Positions 1 through 11,900 of a stretch of DNA of 64,000 nucleotides are shown here, piece after piece. The notes under the pieces are model-generated. The model was not told the DNA's origin and did not search any database. It was given only the letters and a program-made list of their open reading frames with translations. The stretch comes from Karstenula rhodostoma CBS 690.94. Taxonomy: Eukaryota > Ascomycota > Dothideomycetes > Pleosporales > Didymosphaeriaceae. The stretch lies in NCBI GenBank assembly GCA_010093485.1, contig MU001501.1:1567052-1631051 (forward strand). The letters are read 5' to 3'. Numbering within the stretch: the first letter of the stretch is position 1; each line of letters opens with the position of its first letter. A program made the translations under genes and the position numbers.

Positions 1-1391
1 CGAATGCCGCAGGTTGTGAACCCGGCCTACGAGAATGCCTAGCACACCACCCAATCTCTTTTCTCCTATTGCACTTGCGCCGGTCCATGAAGCATCGTAG
101 TCCACCTGTTGGATGCCATCGCCTTCCCACGCGGTGACCCAGTCTCGCTGTTGCGCTTGCGGGGCGATGCCGACCCTAAGTTCGCGGAGCTTGTCTTGGG
201 ACCGAGCAATGAGAATACTCATCTCATCCAGATACGGCAGTTCGTCAATGTCGAGGACACTCAGACTTTTCAGCGGAGGAATGACGGAGAATGTGGGATG
301 CTCCACCCGTTCTATCGCTGGGGTGACGTGGGCGTGGAAATGTGGCGGGACCACGAGAGACGGCGGGACAGCGGCCGGTCCGCTCGGATGACCTGTGGGC
401 GGCGGCGGAGGTACGTTGACGTTGTTGAGGATCATGGGCGGCGCAGGTGGGGGCACCGGGGCGTCGATGCTGTTGTCGTGCCATCGTATCCACAGGCGTT
501 CGAGACGGCAGTCTTCGCCGTCGGTCCGATCAGCCAGGCTGGAGAGTGCAAGCCACACATCTCGGAGCACCCCCGTCGGCATGTCCCAGACAAAGGTCTC
601 CAGGTTGACCATGCGGGCTATGGCGAGGGCCACGAGTGTGCCGAGCATCTTGCCGCCCTCTTTGGTGATCATGTACTCTTGGACCCATGCTGCGGGGCCG
701 TTGCCCAAGGAGAACTTCTTGGTGAACTGGGCATAGTAGTTGCCAAAGCGGCGGCGCGTGATGGGGTAGGGAGTCGCACGTGTGCTGGCCCTGCCCGGCA
801 CGCTGCACTGGTGGCGCAGTCGGTTCTGGTGGGGGAAGCAGTCGTCGCCCATGACGAGGGTCGCGAGGCCGTAGGTGAGGGCATCGACGCCCGAGCGCGG
901 CTCTGTGTGGGTGCTCTCATCGGGCCACACAATGTCGAAGCGCGAGTAGATGCATGGCACGGTGAGGCGGTGGAGGGCCGAGTGGCAGAGCGAGAGCGAG
1001 GTGAGGTCGTTGGTGTGCGGGAGCTGCGCGGTCAGTGGATGGGGGGAGGATGGGGCAGCGGATGGGCAGCGGATGGAGCAGTGGATGGGCGGTGGCTCAC
1101 CTGGTGTATGATGTCCTTGAGGATGTCCACGGGCAGGTCGAGCAGCCGCAGCGGGCCTCGGGCCTTGTCTTTGTCCTTCGCGTCGGGCGTGGTGGTGGTG
1201 GTGGTAGTGGTGGTGCTGCTGCTGGCGCCTTTGCCTGCCGGCGCCAGCGTCCCCGGGCGGCTCATGCGCCCACTTTCGGGTTGCTCGCGCAGCGGTGCGG
1301 CGTGCAGCTCGTCGTCGTCGGAAAGCGAGGGTGAGGGTGAGGGTGAGTGTGTCCGGGGGCTCTGGGGCCGCGAGCTGGGGGGCGAGTCCAT
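1..1391 (-). CDS. F-box protein (partial, runs off left edge)
   Basis: Start codon at 1391-1389. Exon 1 is 1391-1101, the intron is 1100-1024 (GTGAG donor, GCAG acceptor, 77 bp), and exon 2 runs from 1023 open to base 1, so the C-terminus lies outside the window. The F-box sits across the intron: RLLDLPVDILKDIIHQ in exon 1 is followed directly by LPHTNDLTSLSLCHSALHRL in exon 2, a canonical F-box core. F-box proteins recruit substrates to SCF ubiquitin ligases through Skp1. The N-terminus is low-complexity, with Ser/Pro and a run of nine Thr encoded by a (GTG)n tract on the + strand. The rest has no motif I can name, apart from a Pro-rich insert around residue 280. The substrate is unknown. 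The F-box call is firm; completeness cannot be judged. Confidence 0.85.
1189..1215. repeat. (GTG)n trinucleotide repeat
   Basis: A run of GTG/GTA units inside exon 1 of the F-box gene. Read on the minus strand it encodes the poly-Thr tract, so length changes would keep the frame. Confidence 0.8.
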
Positions 1392-2030
1392 GGTCGAGTC
1401 TTCAGACGGGGCCGCGCCTCACGAGGGTCGCAACGCTACGAGCCCTCATGGAGAGACGGGGACGTGGACAGCGCAGCAGTGCTTGTCGCTTGTCGCTTGT
1501 CGCTTGTCGCCGTGTTTTGTGGAGAGAGGTGAGAGGGCGCTGCTCAGCCAACCAGCGCGGCGCGCCTGTCTCTTTCACTAACCATGCCGGCCGCCGATCG
1601 ACGAAGCAGTTCGCGCTCCACTCCGAGGCTGAACACCACCACCCTAGCCGACGTGACACCCGTCTGACTTGATCTGAGACGGCGACGCAAGGGCGCCTCT
1701 CAAACCCCTCTGCCCTCTGTCAGGCCACGCGGCCGCCCCAAGCCGACTACCTCGGACCCTCTGAGACGGTGCAACCCGGCGCTTCGTTACGCTGCTCACA
1801 CGCCAAGTGCGGATGCATTGATACACGATATCAAATCTAGAGATATATCTCGACTACCTACTGTGTACATGTGTGCCAAGCCGACGACCACAAGGTATAT
1901 CCTCCACATGCCCCAACGCCAGAGCTTATGTCCGGAAAATCCTAACGCCATCGAAGCCAATGTAGCTACACCCCACCACGTGCCGACCTTTTCGCCTCGC
2001 TGCCCGAACGCCCTGTCCCACCGGAATTCC
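1392..2030. other. Intergenic, upstream of the F-box gene
   Basis: Lies between the F-box start and the SMC6 stop, both on the minus strand. It holds a four-copy 7-bp repeat at 1481-1510. I see no gene; open frames here lack recognisable content. Confidence 0.6.
1481..1510. repeat. Heptanucleotide tandem repeat (GCTTGTC)4
   Basis: Four perfect copies of a 7-bp unit followed by GC, about 90 bp upstream of the F-box start codon. A period of seven does not preserve a reading frame, in keeping with non-coding DNA. Confidence 0.9.
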
Positions 2031-5000
2031 CTATCGTGAAAAGTTGAGCGCTGTCTGGCCCCGCTCAGGATCCGTCATCTTGATCACCGTCACGTCCTGC
2101 ATGCTCTTCACGTCTTTGTTGTTCATCGCTTGCGGTGTGATCAAAATGTACTGTCGACCCAATGACCTCCTCGCAGCCTGGATGATCATCTTCATGCTGA
2201 CGTCCCGGTTGACGCTGTCCATGAAGACGTCGAATTCGTCAAGACACCGGAGCGGCGACCCCATCGCGTCCCAGAGCGCGAGCAAGAGACAGATTGTTGA
2301 GAACGACTTCTCGCCGCCAGACAGAGTCTTGGTCTGCCTTCCGACGTTGTCATTGACGTCCCCACTCGGCTGAACAGTCATATCGAGCGCCTTTCTATTG
2401 TGGTCAAGCAAGAGCAATCCACTGAAACTTCGCTCGGAAAGGAGGTAGGCAAACGTCGCCCTTGCGCGGACCGAAATCCTACTGCGGAATCCACACCAGC
2501 GCGCTTTTCGTTCGCGGAGCGCGTTCGTGAGACTGTTCCTCAGTTTCTCGCCGTTTTTGACAAATACCTCTGCCTCCTTCCATGCTTTTTGGGCTGCAAT
2601 GGCCTGTTCTTGAAGCACTTGCTGTGAGCCTCCGAGCTCTTTCTCCAGACCAGCGCGTCTCTTTTCAGCTTCTTCCAGCTTCCGTAGTAAACTGTCGGTT
2701 GTTGCTCCGCGAGGCACATCAACCCGCTCGCACACCTCCCTCGCCTCTTCGAGATGAAGCTCAAGGCGGACTTGCACTTCATCGAGGCTTTTTTGCCAAT
2801 GGGCCCTTGTCTCTTCAGCTTCCTGTACATTCTCTATTGCCCGGTTCTTCTGACGCAATGCCTGTTCGCGGTTTTGCGTCCGTTCGTGGGCCTCCTGCCT
2901 GCATTGCTCGAGCCTGGCCTCGAGAGCCTTAACGGCCCGGGTTGCGTCGTCGGCTTTTCGCTTGTGTTCCTTGGAACTCTTGCTTGCACTGTCCTTCTCG
3001 CCGAGCAAGTCCTCATACTGGTCTTTGTCCAACTTCAACTGCTCCTTGAAATCATCAAGCTCCTTTTCAAGCTGTTCGAGTTGTGCCGTATCTGGTACAG
3101 ACGCGGCCACTTCCTCGTCCAGCCTGTCTACGTCCTCTTCGGCACGTTGCATCTGTTGCTCCAGGGTCTTTTTGGCGGTGTTGTAGTTGCGATGTTTTGC
3201 TTGAGAGGCGGTGTACTGCTTCTGCGCAGCTTGAACTCCTGCTTCAAGACCCCTAACCTCTTGTTGGATCTTGGCAAGATTTTCCTTCTCCTCCTGGATC
3301 TGATGCCTCTTGTCTGCCTGCATTCGGACCGTTCCTTTGAACTCTGAGATTGCACTCATACTAGTAGTGCCTGTCTGGTTGTTCATACTAAACTGATGCC
3401 CTAATCTGTGACTTTGGTCGGACCAGCAGTAGATCGCTTTCACCTTCGGTCGATCAGCAGGACTACGATGAGCCAGCTCCGAAGCTTCTTGGCGCTTCTG
3501 TATAAGGACGACCTGCTCAATAGCTTGGTTGGTAATCAGCGAGTTGCGTACTAGATCATGGCTGATCTGGAGACCGGTTAGCTATGGCTTCACTGCTGGT
3601 ACTTGCGGCGCGAGCCTACATTCAACACTCCATCCATTGTCAATAGCCCAGCATCTGGTGTGTGACCAGTTGTATCTAGTCGTGCGGTCTTCGAGATGAT
3701 GTATGCAGTTGCGGAACTATAACAGTCAGTAGGAGTGCACACGGACTTTTTGACTCCACTTACTAGTTGAATCTTTGCATCATGTCGGACAGAATGCCTT
3801 GATCGGCCTTGTTTGTCACAACGAACGCGTTGAGGACATTGCCCAATGTTCTTTCAAGTACAGACGACCACCTTGGGTGCTTCAGTTCCACATAGCGACC
3901 TATAGGCCCTACGGGCTTTTCGCGAAACCGCCGATCGGCCTCGATTGCGTTCAACAACTTCGCCAGATTGTCACCATTTGGATAAGCATCAGTCCAGTTA
4001 CCTTGACCTCGCTCGAGCGTGCGGATTTTGGTCTTGGACTGCGACTCGTCGCGTTTCTTGTCTTCTAAATGAGCTGTTGATTGCTTCAGTTTCTCCTTCG
4101 CCTCCTGCGTCTCTTTGTTCAATGCGGGCAGACCAACATCGTGATTCTCCCAAGCCGATTTACGCTCCTCGTACACGGCCTTGGCGTCCTCCAACTCGCG
4201 AACTTTCTGCGCGTGTAGGCCTCCATCCGCTAGTTCTCGTCGTTGTTTGTGTTCGTCAATTTGTGATTGGGTAAGCTCCATAGATTTTTCCGTCCTCTCC
4301 ATTCCCCCAACCACAGTCCGTTCGCTAGTCTTGAACTCCAAAAGTTTATTCTTTGCCTCCAAAAAGTTGGCAATGGCCTCCTTTTCCTCGTTCCGCGCTG
4401 GTTCTAGTTCGGCGTGGCATTCTTCTACAGCTGCTGTTGCATCGTCCACAGCTTTGTCGAGGCGCGCAAAGTTTTCTGACGCTGTATCGACTTCCTCTTG
4501 CCGTTGCTGAACCGTATTGGATAGCTCCGATATTTTTTTTTCGCAGTCGGCTGCTTCGATTTCGGCATTGGCAACGTGCGCCCAAGTTGCTTGGTGCCTG
4601 AGTAGAGTTTCCTCAGCACGCAACTTTATCAGACCACGCGCGAGTTGTGACTTCTTTTCGAGACGGCTGTATATCTTTTCCAGTTCCTTGACATCCTTAT
4701 CCAAAGTCTGGTGTTTGGCATTCTGCTCCTCGAGTTCCTGCTCGATCTGCGAGTAATCCCGATCCAAGGCCTCGAGTTGCGTTCCTTTCAGGAAGAACTT
4801 GTACTTGTCTTTGGCGTTGGAGTCGTTCAGAAATTGGCGTGCCATGTCCTGCGTTAGAACGTTCAGGGGATTGTCGATTTGCAGACCAAAGTGATCGATG
4901 ATGTCTTCCAGTTCAAATTTCTTAACAGAGACAATCTTGCCGTTTCGATCCTTGAGTTTGAAGCCAGACGTACCGTTTTGGGTGAAATGCCGCTCAACGA

Positions 5001-5740
5001 TGATAGAGTCGCCGTACTGATCGGCTTTGTATGCTCCGGGGCCTTGGTTTTTGATCTTGACCGAGAGGGTAGACCAGTCTTTGCCCGCCTTTATAAAGCT
5101 CTTCAGATTTTGGCCACGATTGGTGGCGGTTGCTTTGCCGCCAAGACACAACGTAAGAGCAGTCAGCACCGCACTCTTGCCGCTGCCATTATGGCCGATG
5201 ATGAAGTTAATCAGCGGACCCAGCTTGACCGTCAGCTGCTCATGGCACATGAAATTAGTGCAGCCAATTTCTTCAATGACCCCGGAATCTGCCGGTGTAT
5301 TGTCACTTTGCTTCTTAAAGCTCCTCCGCACGATCTGGGAGGCACGCGCGAAGCTGGCCTCATCGTCCTCTTGTCTGTTTGCCTCCTCTAGGACCGGGGA
5401 CGGTTCGTCTTCAGGGACGTCCGAGTCGACATCATCCTCACTCGACTCTACAGAGGGCGCGCGAGACAGTCGAGTCCGTTTGCGCTGCGTTCAAGTCAGA
5501 TGAGATCAACGTGAACGACAATCAGTAACCACTTACTCGGGGCGCAACGCTGTCCACAGACGCTTGGGAGCGATGCGACAGCCCATGAGGGCGCTTCGCT
5601 GGCAGCACCTGCGCCATAGATGCGGGCGCAGTGTGTACAGTGAACTGGTGGCGGAGAAGCGGGTTTGCAGTGGAGATGTCTGGAAGTTGCGGGGGTGAGG
5701 TTGAGCCGGCACGCGTTACTAGCGCGCCGAACTTGGGCAA
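2031..5740 (-). CDS. SMC6: SMC6, structural maintenance of chromosomes ATPase
   Basis: Core ATPase of the SMC5/6 complex, which acts in the nucleus in homologous recombination and DNA repair. Four exons: 5740-5537, 5484-3764, 3716-3620 and 3566-2031; the introns (52, 47 and 53 bp) join in frame to give 1185 aa. Walker A is GHNGSGKS near residue 165, after the SMC6-type FMCHEQLTVKLGPLINFI. Long coiled coils flank a hinge near residues 560-640. The C-terminus has the ABC signature LSGGEKSFST and Walker B CLDEFDVFMD. A basic stretch (RRKRTRLSR) at the first exon junction may be a nuclear signal. The third intron uses an unusual GTAGGC donor, chosen because it gives VLN-ISHDLVRNSL, matching the family. 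An internal Met at 5617 (MAQVLPAKRPHG) could be the true start. Confidence 0.93.
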
Positions 5741-6535
5741 GTACCACTCAGAGCAGGCGTCGCCAACAGTATGTTTTTTTTTTTTTAATTTTAGCTGTAA
5801 TAGGTCATTGAGAGGCCCGTTAATATAGAGAGTTAGTTGGGATGTTTTTAACTACGGGATTTCACCTTTGCTATGCAGCTCTGGAGCAAACGTATTTGTT
5901 CTTAGCATGTGGTCGTCACGTGCTCACGCGTTTGCTCGCGGGTTTGCTAATCAAGATGCTCTATTGCACCAGACAAGCCAAACCCTCACAGAAATCAACT
6001 GTGATCACAGCGTATATGATGTCTGCACCAGGAATCCACTCGATTTTCTATCGGACTACTGCATGTCGCGCCTCTCCCACACATATCGCTTTGCCCATCA
6101 ATCGATGGGCTACAACGTCTTATGCCCTATGCCGCACCGTCCTCACAGCAGCCGCAGCCCGCTCAAGTTCGGCAGGGTGAGAGAATGAAGCGCACGACAA
6201 TCCACAGCTATCCAGACGCCCGAACCTTTCCGACCTTTCGGTGTACTGAGCTGAGTCGCCGGCGACTGGGTGTTGTCTGCTTAATCTATCGCAAGGCTAT
6301 ACTGAGCAGCAGGAATGAATCTGTTCTCTGAGCTCCACCTGAGGCCGCGAATGAGATAAACTTGTCGGGAAGGGAGATGGGCGGGAAAGACAAAAGGCAA
6401 GGGACAGGCAGAAATGCCAAAATTGTAGGGCGTGATCACGGGCATTTCCAGATCTTACATGTTCATCTAAAATCCGTGCCTGCTATGTCGCTATTAATTG
6501 TCTCTTCGGTTCGTGTAGGGGTATTTCAGAATCGC
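5741..6535. other. Intergenic, SMC6 promoter side and NUP37-like 3' side
   Basis: Contains a T-run at about 5773-5786 close to the SMC6 start. I see no gene on either strand; the short open frames lack known motifs. Confidence 0.6.
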
Positions 6536-8553
6536 TCAAAGACCTTCAAACAAGACCTTACGTGGATTGCCCAACGTCAGGGTGTTGTGCGGCCCGCTTC
6601 CGCTCATGTTGTCCAGTAGTCGTGACATCCCCTCAAGACCAAGCTCACCGCGAGCCAACAGAGCTTGGTCAGTCCGCCGGGTATCTTCTTCTTCCACCTG
6701 TTCTTTTGAGGAGGTCGTGCTGGCATCTCGATCGACCACTTTATTAGTTGCTGTTGAGACGATCAACCGGTATCCGGCAGAAAGGAGTAGGTTCCTCGGA
6801 ACGGCCATTTGAGCCTCTTTCCTAGTAGTGTCAAACTGGCTGACAGACACAATGGACTCCCCTAGCAAAGGTATATCGTGCACCTGGGACAGTCCAGGTC
6901 CGGGCAGTGAGCTACCCGCGTTACTAGCAACAGCTCGTGCTCTGTATTTGGCAAGGTCGGTAAGCCGGTAAACTTCTTTGCCGTACCATATGACGACTGA
7001 TTCCAGCGCTGCATCGTCATTGGTAGACGCGAGAGAAGCGACCGATACGCCTCCTCGCGTCGGTATCGCGCTAGATGGGTTCCCTTGGAACAGCACTTCC
7101 TGCGTCCTACGACGCGTGTTGGGCGTCATTGGAACAAGTGAACTGCGACCACTGCGTGATTTGGGGCTGGAGGCGCCGCTGCTGGATTTGTCGGAATCCA
7201 AGGTGCCAACGAAATTCCGAACAGAGAAGGCAGACGGTTCTGCAGATGGCTTTGAACCGTCCTGTCGCACGTCCCATATGCCCCACTCACCGTCCGCAAG
7301 CAGTGCAATGATGCTATGGCCGCCAGAAACCCAAGCGGCATCGAGGATTGGTTTCCTTGAGGCAAGAGTGGGCGGATACGGTACGCTGGATTTTATGTTT
7401 TCGAATCGCGTCCTGAACAGTGCCACAAACGCACCGGAGGCGCCGCTTCGTTTGCGGGGTGCGAGTGGATCGTATATACGTGCAACACCAGCCGAGTCCG
7501 CAACGAGAAGCTGCGAATGTCGTTTCTTCGGGTAGTGTGCTGTGTTGAAAGCAATCTTCGCAGCCGGTTTGGCAAGGGTAACGGTCTGGTATGGGGAAAT
7601 GGGGTTGGTAGCCTTGACTGATGTGTCGGTGAGGTTGAAACGCCAGATCTTTAAGAGGCCACCTAGTTCTGGGGAGTGGGATGCAACAAGAAGATCGAAC
7701 CCTTTCGTATCTCTTCCGACCGTGGGTTGCGACTGGGCTTGTTTCTTCCGGGGACTTCGTCGGCCTGGGGTTGTAGCGCTGTCTTGGTCAACTTCCATCT
7801 CATCCTCTACTGCCTCTCCATGGCCTGGTTCAGTCGTCGACGTCCACGTTATGCTCGCGCCACTTGGAACGGTTTGGTGGCCGGCATATGTAGGTATCTT
7901 GACAACCTCTTCACCGTACTGGGATTTGCCAGTGGACGATCGCTCCTTCGCTGCATTTGGTGGCGGGCTCAATGGCAAAGTAATGACGCGCACAGTGAAG
8001 TCAGTGCATGCTACCGCGAAGACAATTTTCTCCTTGAAAATGGGAGGGATGGCTTGGCCAGGCTGCAGCTCCGAGGGCGCTGGTACTTGAGGGACAGCGA
8101 TGTGTAGTACCTCGGTGTTGAGAGGCAATCGCAGTTGCTGGACAATCGAGGGGTAGGGGCGATCGGGGTCCAGTTCCTCGTCATCGTCCTCAAATTCAGC
8201 CTTTGGAAGCGGTTGCGAGGCAGCCTTTGCGAGTTCGTCGTCGTCGGAGTCTATGATCATGATGGCATCCTTGGTGCCATTGACCTTTGGCGGTGCTTTC
8301 GCGGGCGCTTTTGGGGCAGGCGCCGACTGCTTCAGTGGGCGTCCACCTCTCCACAATATGCTGACCCCGTTCTCGCTGCCGGCTATGATGATGGTCGAGC
8401 CATTTGGCGCCTTGACGGGGTACACGACGCTGGCGTGCGCGCGCTGGGGCAGCTCATACCTACTTCGGTCAGTATCGTGCCCAAGCAAGCTCGAGTGACG
8501 GCCACCGACCGCAGATGGGTCGCTTTGCCCTTGGTCGCAATGATGGGCTGCAT
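6536..8553 (-). CDS. NUP37-like nucleoporin (WD40-type beta-propeller)
   Basis: Probable nuclear pore protein of the Nup107-160/Y-complex. Exon 1 is 8553-8510 (44 nt), the intron 8509-8460 (50 bp) and exon 2 8459-6536, giving 655 aa. The N-terminus then reads ATHLRYELPQRAHASVVYP, followed by the propeller start with IIIAGSENGVSILWRGGRP; my memory of fungal Nup37 proteins is the basis for the name. An acidic linker with DSDDDE and DDDEELDPD lies near residue 85. Later blades contain DLLVASHSPELGGLLKIWRF and ALLADGEWGIWDVR. The donor is non-consensus (GTCGGT), but a branch-point-like CTGAC lies next to the acceptor and the phase fits. It is divergent from APC1 across 359 bp. Alternative: another WD40 scaffold protein. 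Confidence 0.7.
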
Positions 8554-8912
8554 GGTGCGCCGGGCGCCCTGCAGAGCGCTACGCGGCAAGGGTGCGACAG
8601 CCAGATGCGTGGAAATTTCAGGGGCTTGACGGGCTCAATTGACGGTGCGCGCTACGGGTGTTTTGGGTGCGGGCGTGGTGGCGGCGATGGTGGTGGTGGT
8701 GAACGGAGGTGCTGCGGAGCTGTGAACAGAAGTTCTAGGTAGGCGCACGCACGGGAAGTCGCGTTTCCAAACAACCGCGTCACCTTCACCTGTGACCACC
8801 TGCACTTGGGCGCGCAGCCCCGCCAAATAGCGGCGAAGAGCACGAGAACACCCCACGCTCCCCCCAGACAACCGCACACGCGCTTCCCCCATGCCGCGAA
8901 GCAAGCCTCCGC
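8554..8912. promoter_or_regulatory. Shared divergent promoter, NUP37-like / APC1
   Basis: 359 bp separate the two start codons, so both promoters must lie here or overlap the genes. A (GGTGGT)n-like purine run occurs at about 8680-8702. I recognise no specific operator. Confidence 0.55.
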
Positions 8913-11900
8913 ATGGCTGCTCTACACTCAATCGGCGTGCGCAAGCCCGCCGCGCTGCCGTACCTCATCGCTGAGGCCATCCTCCCCGCCGACCCCACCG
9001 AGCGCGACTATGTCTGGGAGACATACCACGAGAGCCCCGAGGCACCCGAGGACGAGGTCGTGACCACCGAATACCATGCCGTGTGGGCCCGTGGAGGCGT
9101 TGTGCGCAAAGTGTTCAACTTCACCATCGAGAAAGAGCGAGTTGTCCAGGCGCTGCTTACATGGTTTCCGACCGAAGAGGCTGTCTCTGCTGCTTCGACC
9201 AACACGCCAGATGCTGCGTCGAGCTGGAATCATCTTACCCAAGGGACGCAGCCGGCAACGGACCCGAATTCCCCTGCCGACCAAACACCGCGCACAGTCG
9301 AGGGTAGATCGCGGGCGCTGGTGGTGATACTCAAATCCCAAGCCCACCTGTTCTTTCTCTCAGGCGCCACACATGTGGTCAATCTTCCCTTTGAGGTCGA
9401 AAAGGCGTTTCCTGCCGCCCGCGGCCTTCTGCTGCAGAGGAAGATAGCCCCTCCCCAGCCTGTGCCAGCAAGCCCGCAGATGCCCTCTGTCCCGCCCAAT
9501 TCATTTCTCTCCAACCCTCAATCGTTTTTGTCGCAAAACCTTTCGCAGAGTCTCGGCCAGCCCTTCCGCCGTCAGGGCTCCTCTTTGGGGCCGTCGCGAC
9601 TGAGCTTGGGCGCAAAGCAAGTCCAGACGCCCTGGTATCTGGAAGAACTGGCAAGGGGATCCACCGCATCCCATACCGAAGGCTTGCCGAGACTTTATTC
9701 CTTCACAGATCCCCTCGCTGAGCTGGGTCTCGTGGTTCATGTTGTTCCGGGCAATGATAGGGGCAGCCTTCTGACCGTCAATGGCTCCGGCCATCGGAAG
9801 TTGGAAGCCGTTGACAAAGCAGAAGAAATCGTCTACGTCTCGCCTCAGAATGAGGTGCTCTTCGATCGAAGCGGCAATGACAAACCTTTGCTCTTGGTCG
9901 TCACGGCAAACTATGAGACGAATGTATTTACCATCTGGTCTGCTGCCTATCTTGAGCCTAAATCAATCTCCCATTCGCGGAAACATCATGCTTCTCAGTC
10001 TAATTCGAAGTCGCGTCGCCGTAGTTCGTACGGTCCCACGGCCCCAGGCACCGGTGCGACGACTCCAGCTATTCGAGGACACGATAGAGTGAGAGAGAGC
10101 CTCGGCGACGCACGAAGTAAAACGCAGACTTCATCCTTCCAGAAGAACACACAGACAAGAGAACGTCTTTCTGACCAGGCTATGGAAGACGCTCTTGCCT
10201 CACGGCTCAACCCTGATTTCGATCCCACGCGCCAACAGAAGGAGTCCAGGCGGGTCAGCTCTCTGCTGTCCCGCACTGAACTCTCCACGAGTTTCGACAA
10301 AACAGCGTTCCAAGATATGGCAACGCAGCGCCACAGCTTGGGTGGAAGTTTCTCAGCCTCGTTTGGAGCCAGTCAACGAAGCCGGCTTTCCTTGGGCAAC
10401 GATCGCACGAGCTTTGGGGGTTTTTCACAACATCGCCATCGGGCGTCCACTCCTGGGAGCATAACCTCGCGAATAAGTTTGAGTAATGTCTCAATGGACG
10501 ATACGTTTGACGAAACCATGGACGATACGTTTGATACTATCGAGGACTACGACGAGCTTGATGATCTCTTTGCACCGCTTGAGGCCAATATCGATCATGG
10601 ATCCATTGGTGGACTCCGAAAAGAATTGGTCATGACGGAAGTTACCAGGATTCCGGTGCAGCAACATCTTCAAGCTGGTCGGTTTGCCTTACGAGACCTG
10701 GCACCCTCCTCTAACGTAAGTGCACGCTTCGACGACTTTCTCGGTTATCGTCTTCTAACAAACACGTTCAGGCCATAGTCAAAGCAGTTTTATCAACAGC
10801 ACCTTTCAATTCTGCCACGCTACATGAGCGAAAGACGTATCTGTACCTCATACATTCGTCCCTACGACATCCATTAGAGTGCGAGCTCGCAATTACACGG
10901 AAGCGCTTATCGCCTTCTGCTGCTGCTTCTCAATCTGGTGGTTCCAACAGTGCGCCTCCACGGTATGCCTGCGTTCCAAGGTTCGTCCAGGTGAAAGAGT
11001 TGGATGACTGTCAGGATCTTATCAAACTGGGAGATGGACATGTAGAACGCCTTGTGTGTCTTGCCTCAGACAATGCGGGCGCACCCTGTCTCTCCGTTTC
11101 GGCGGGCTGGGGCACCCACCTACCATCTAAATTTAACATGGACACTGCAAGACTGTTCAGCCCTTACGCAATCCTTCAAGATGAGCAGTCGAGAGCGACA
11201 GCAGGACTCAAGAGAACCATTGCACTTTCAAAACCACCGCAGCGGCTCTTGTCAGCGGGACCAAATGCGTCATTTGACGTTGTGGATGGAGAGGGTCAAA
11301 GACATCAGACCCAGATCCGTCTTCAACCAGCGGATACACTAGTCGCAGATCTCTTCCGTGTCTTACGAACCATTCTACCTAACTACGCTGGTGATCTTCT
11401 GCTTGATATATGGTGGGATATACGCAAAGGCCTCTCAAAGCAGCAAGCCTCTTTGGCCAACGCAGACTGGCTAGCCTTTGTCGCAACGCTCTTCACCTTG
11501 GCAACACCTTTTATCGACGAGAGGACAAGAAAGCACATTCAGGGTGGGCGGTCCGGTCTAAGACGCAAAACCGGCCGACCCAAAAATCATGGTGAGGACG
11601 CCGAATCAACGGCTTGGAGGTTAATGTGCAACCGACAATCTACAACACCACACGCAAAGACTTGGGAATCTGCTCCCTGGCAGTGGGTGCAGCATTCGAA
11701 ACTTGCCTCTGTGAGTACCAGCATGAGCCCGCCGTCCAAGCGCAACTCCCTTGATCAGCTACCACCGATCTCGAAGCAAATTGCATGCAAGGAAGATCTG
11801 CTTATCACCAGTGCTGAACTCGCACGCCAATTCAACCAGTCAGCAATGGGAAAGGTGGCAAGTGGTCATTGGCAACGTTTGTCTCCCTCTGAGAAGCAGG

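Noticed and set aside
109..1581. 490-codon open frame on the + strand
   Set aside because: It overlaps the F-box gene on the other strand, is low in motif content and reads poly-Val through the (GTG)n repeat; the minus strand carries a clear F-box.
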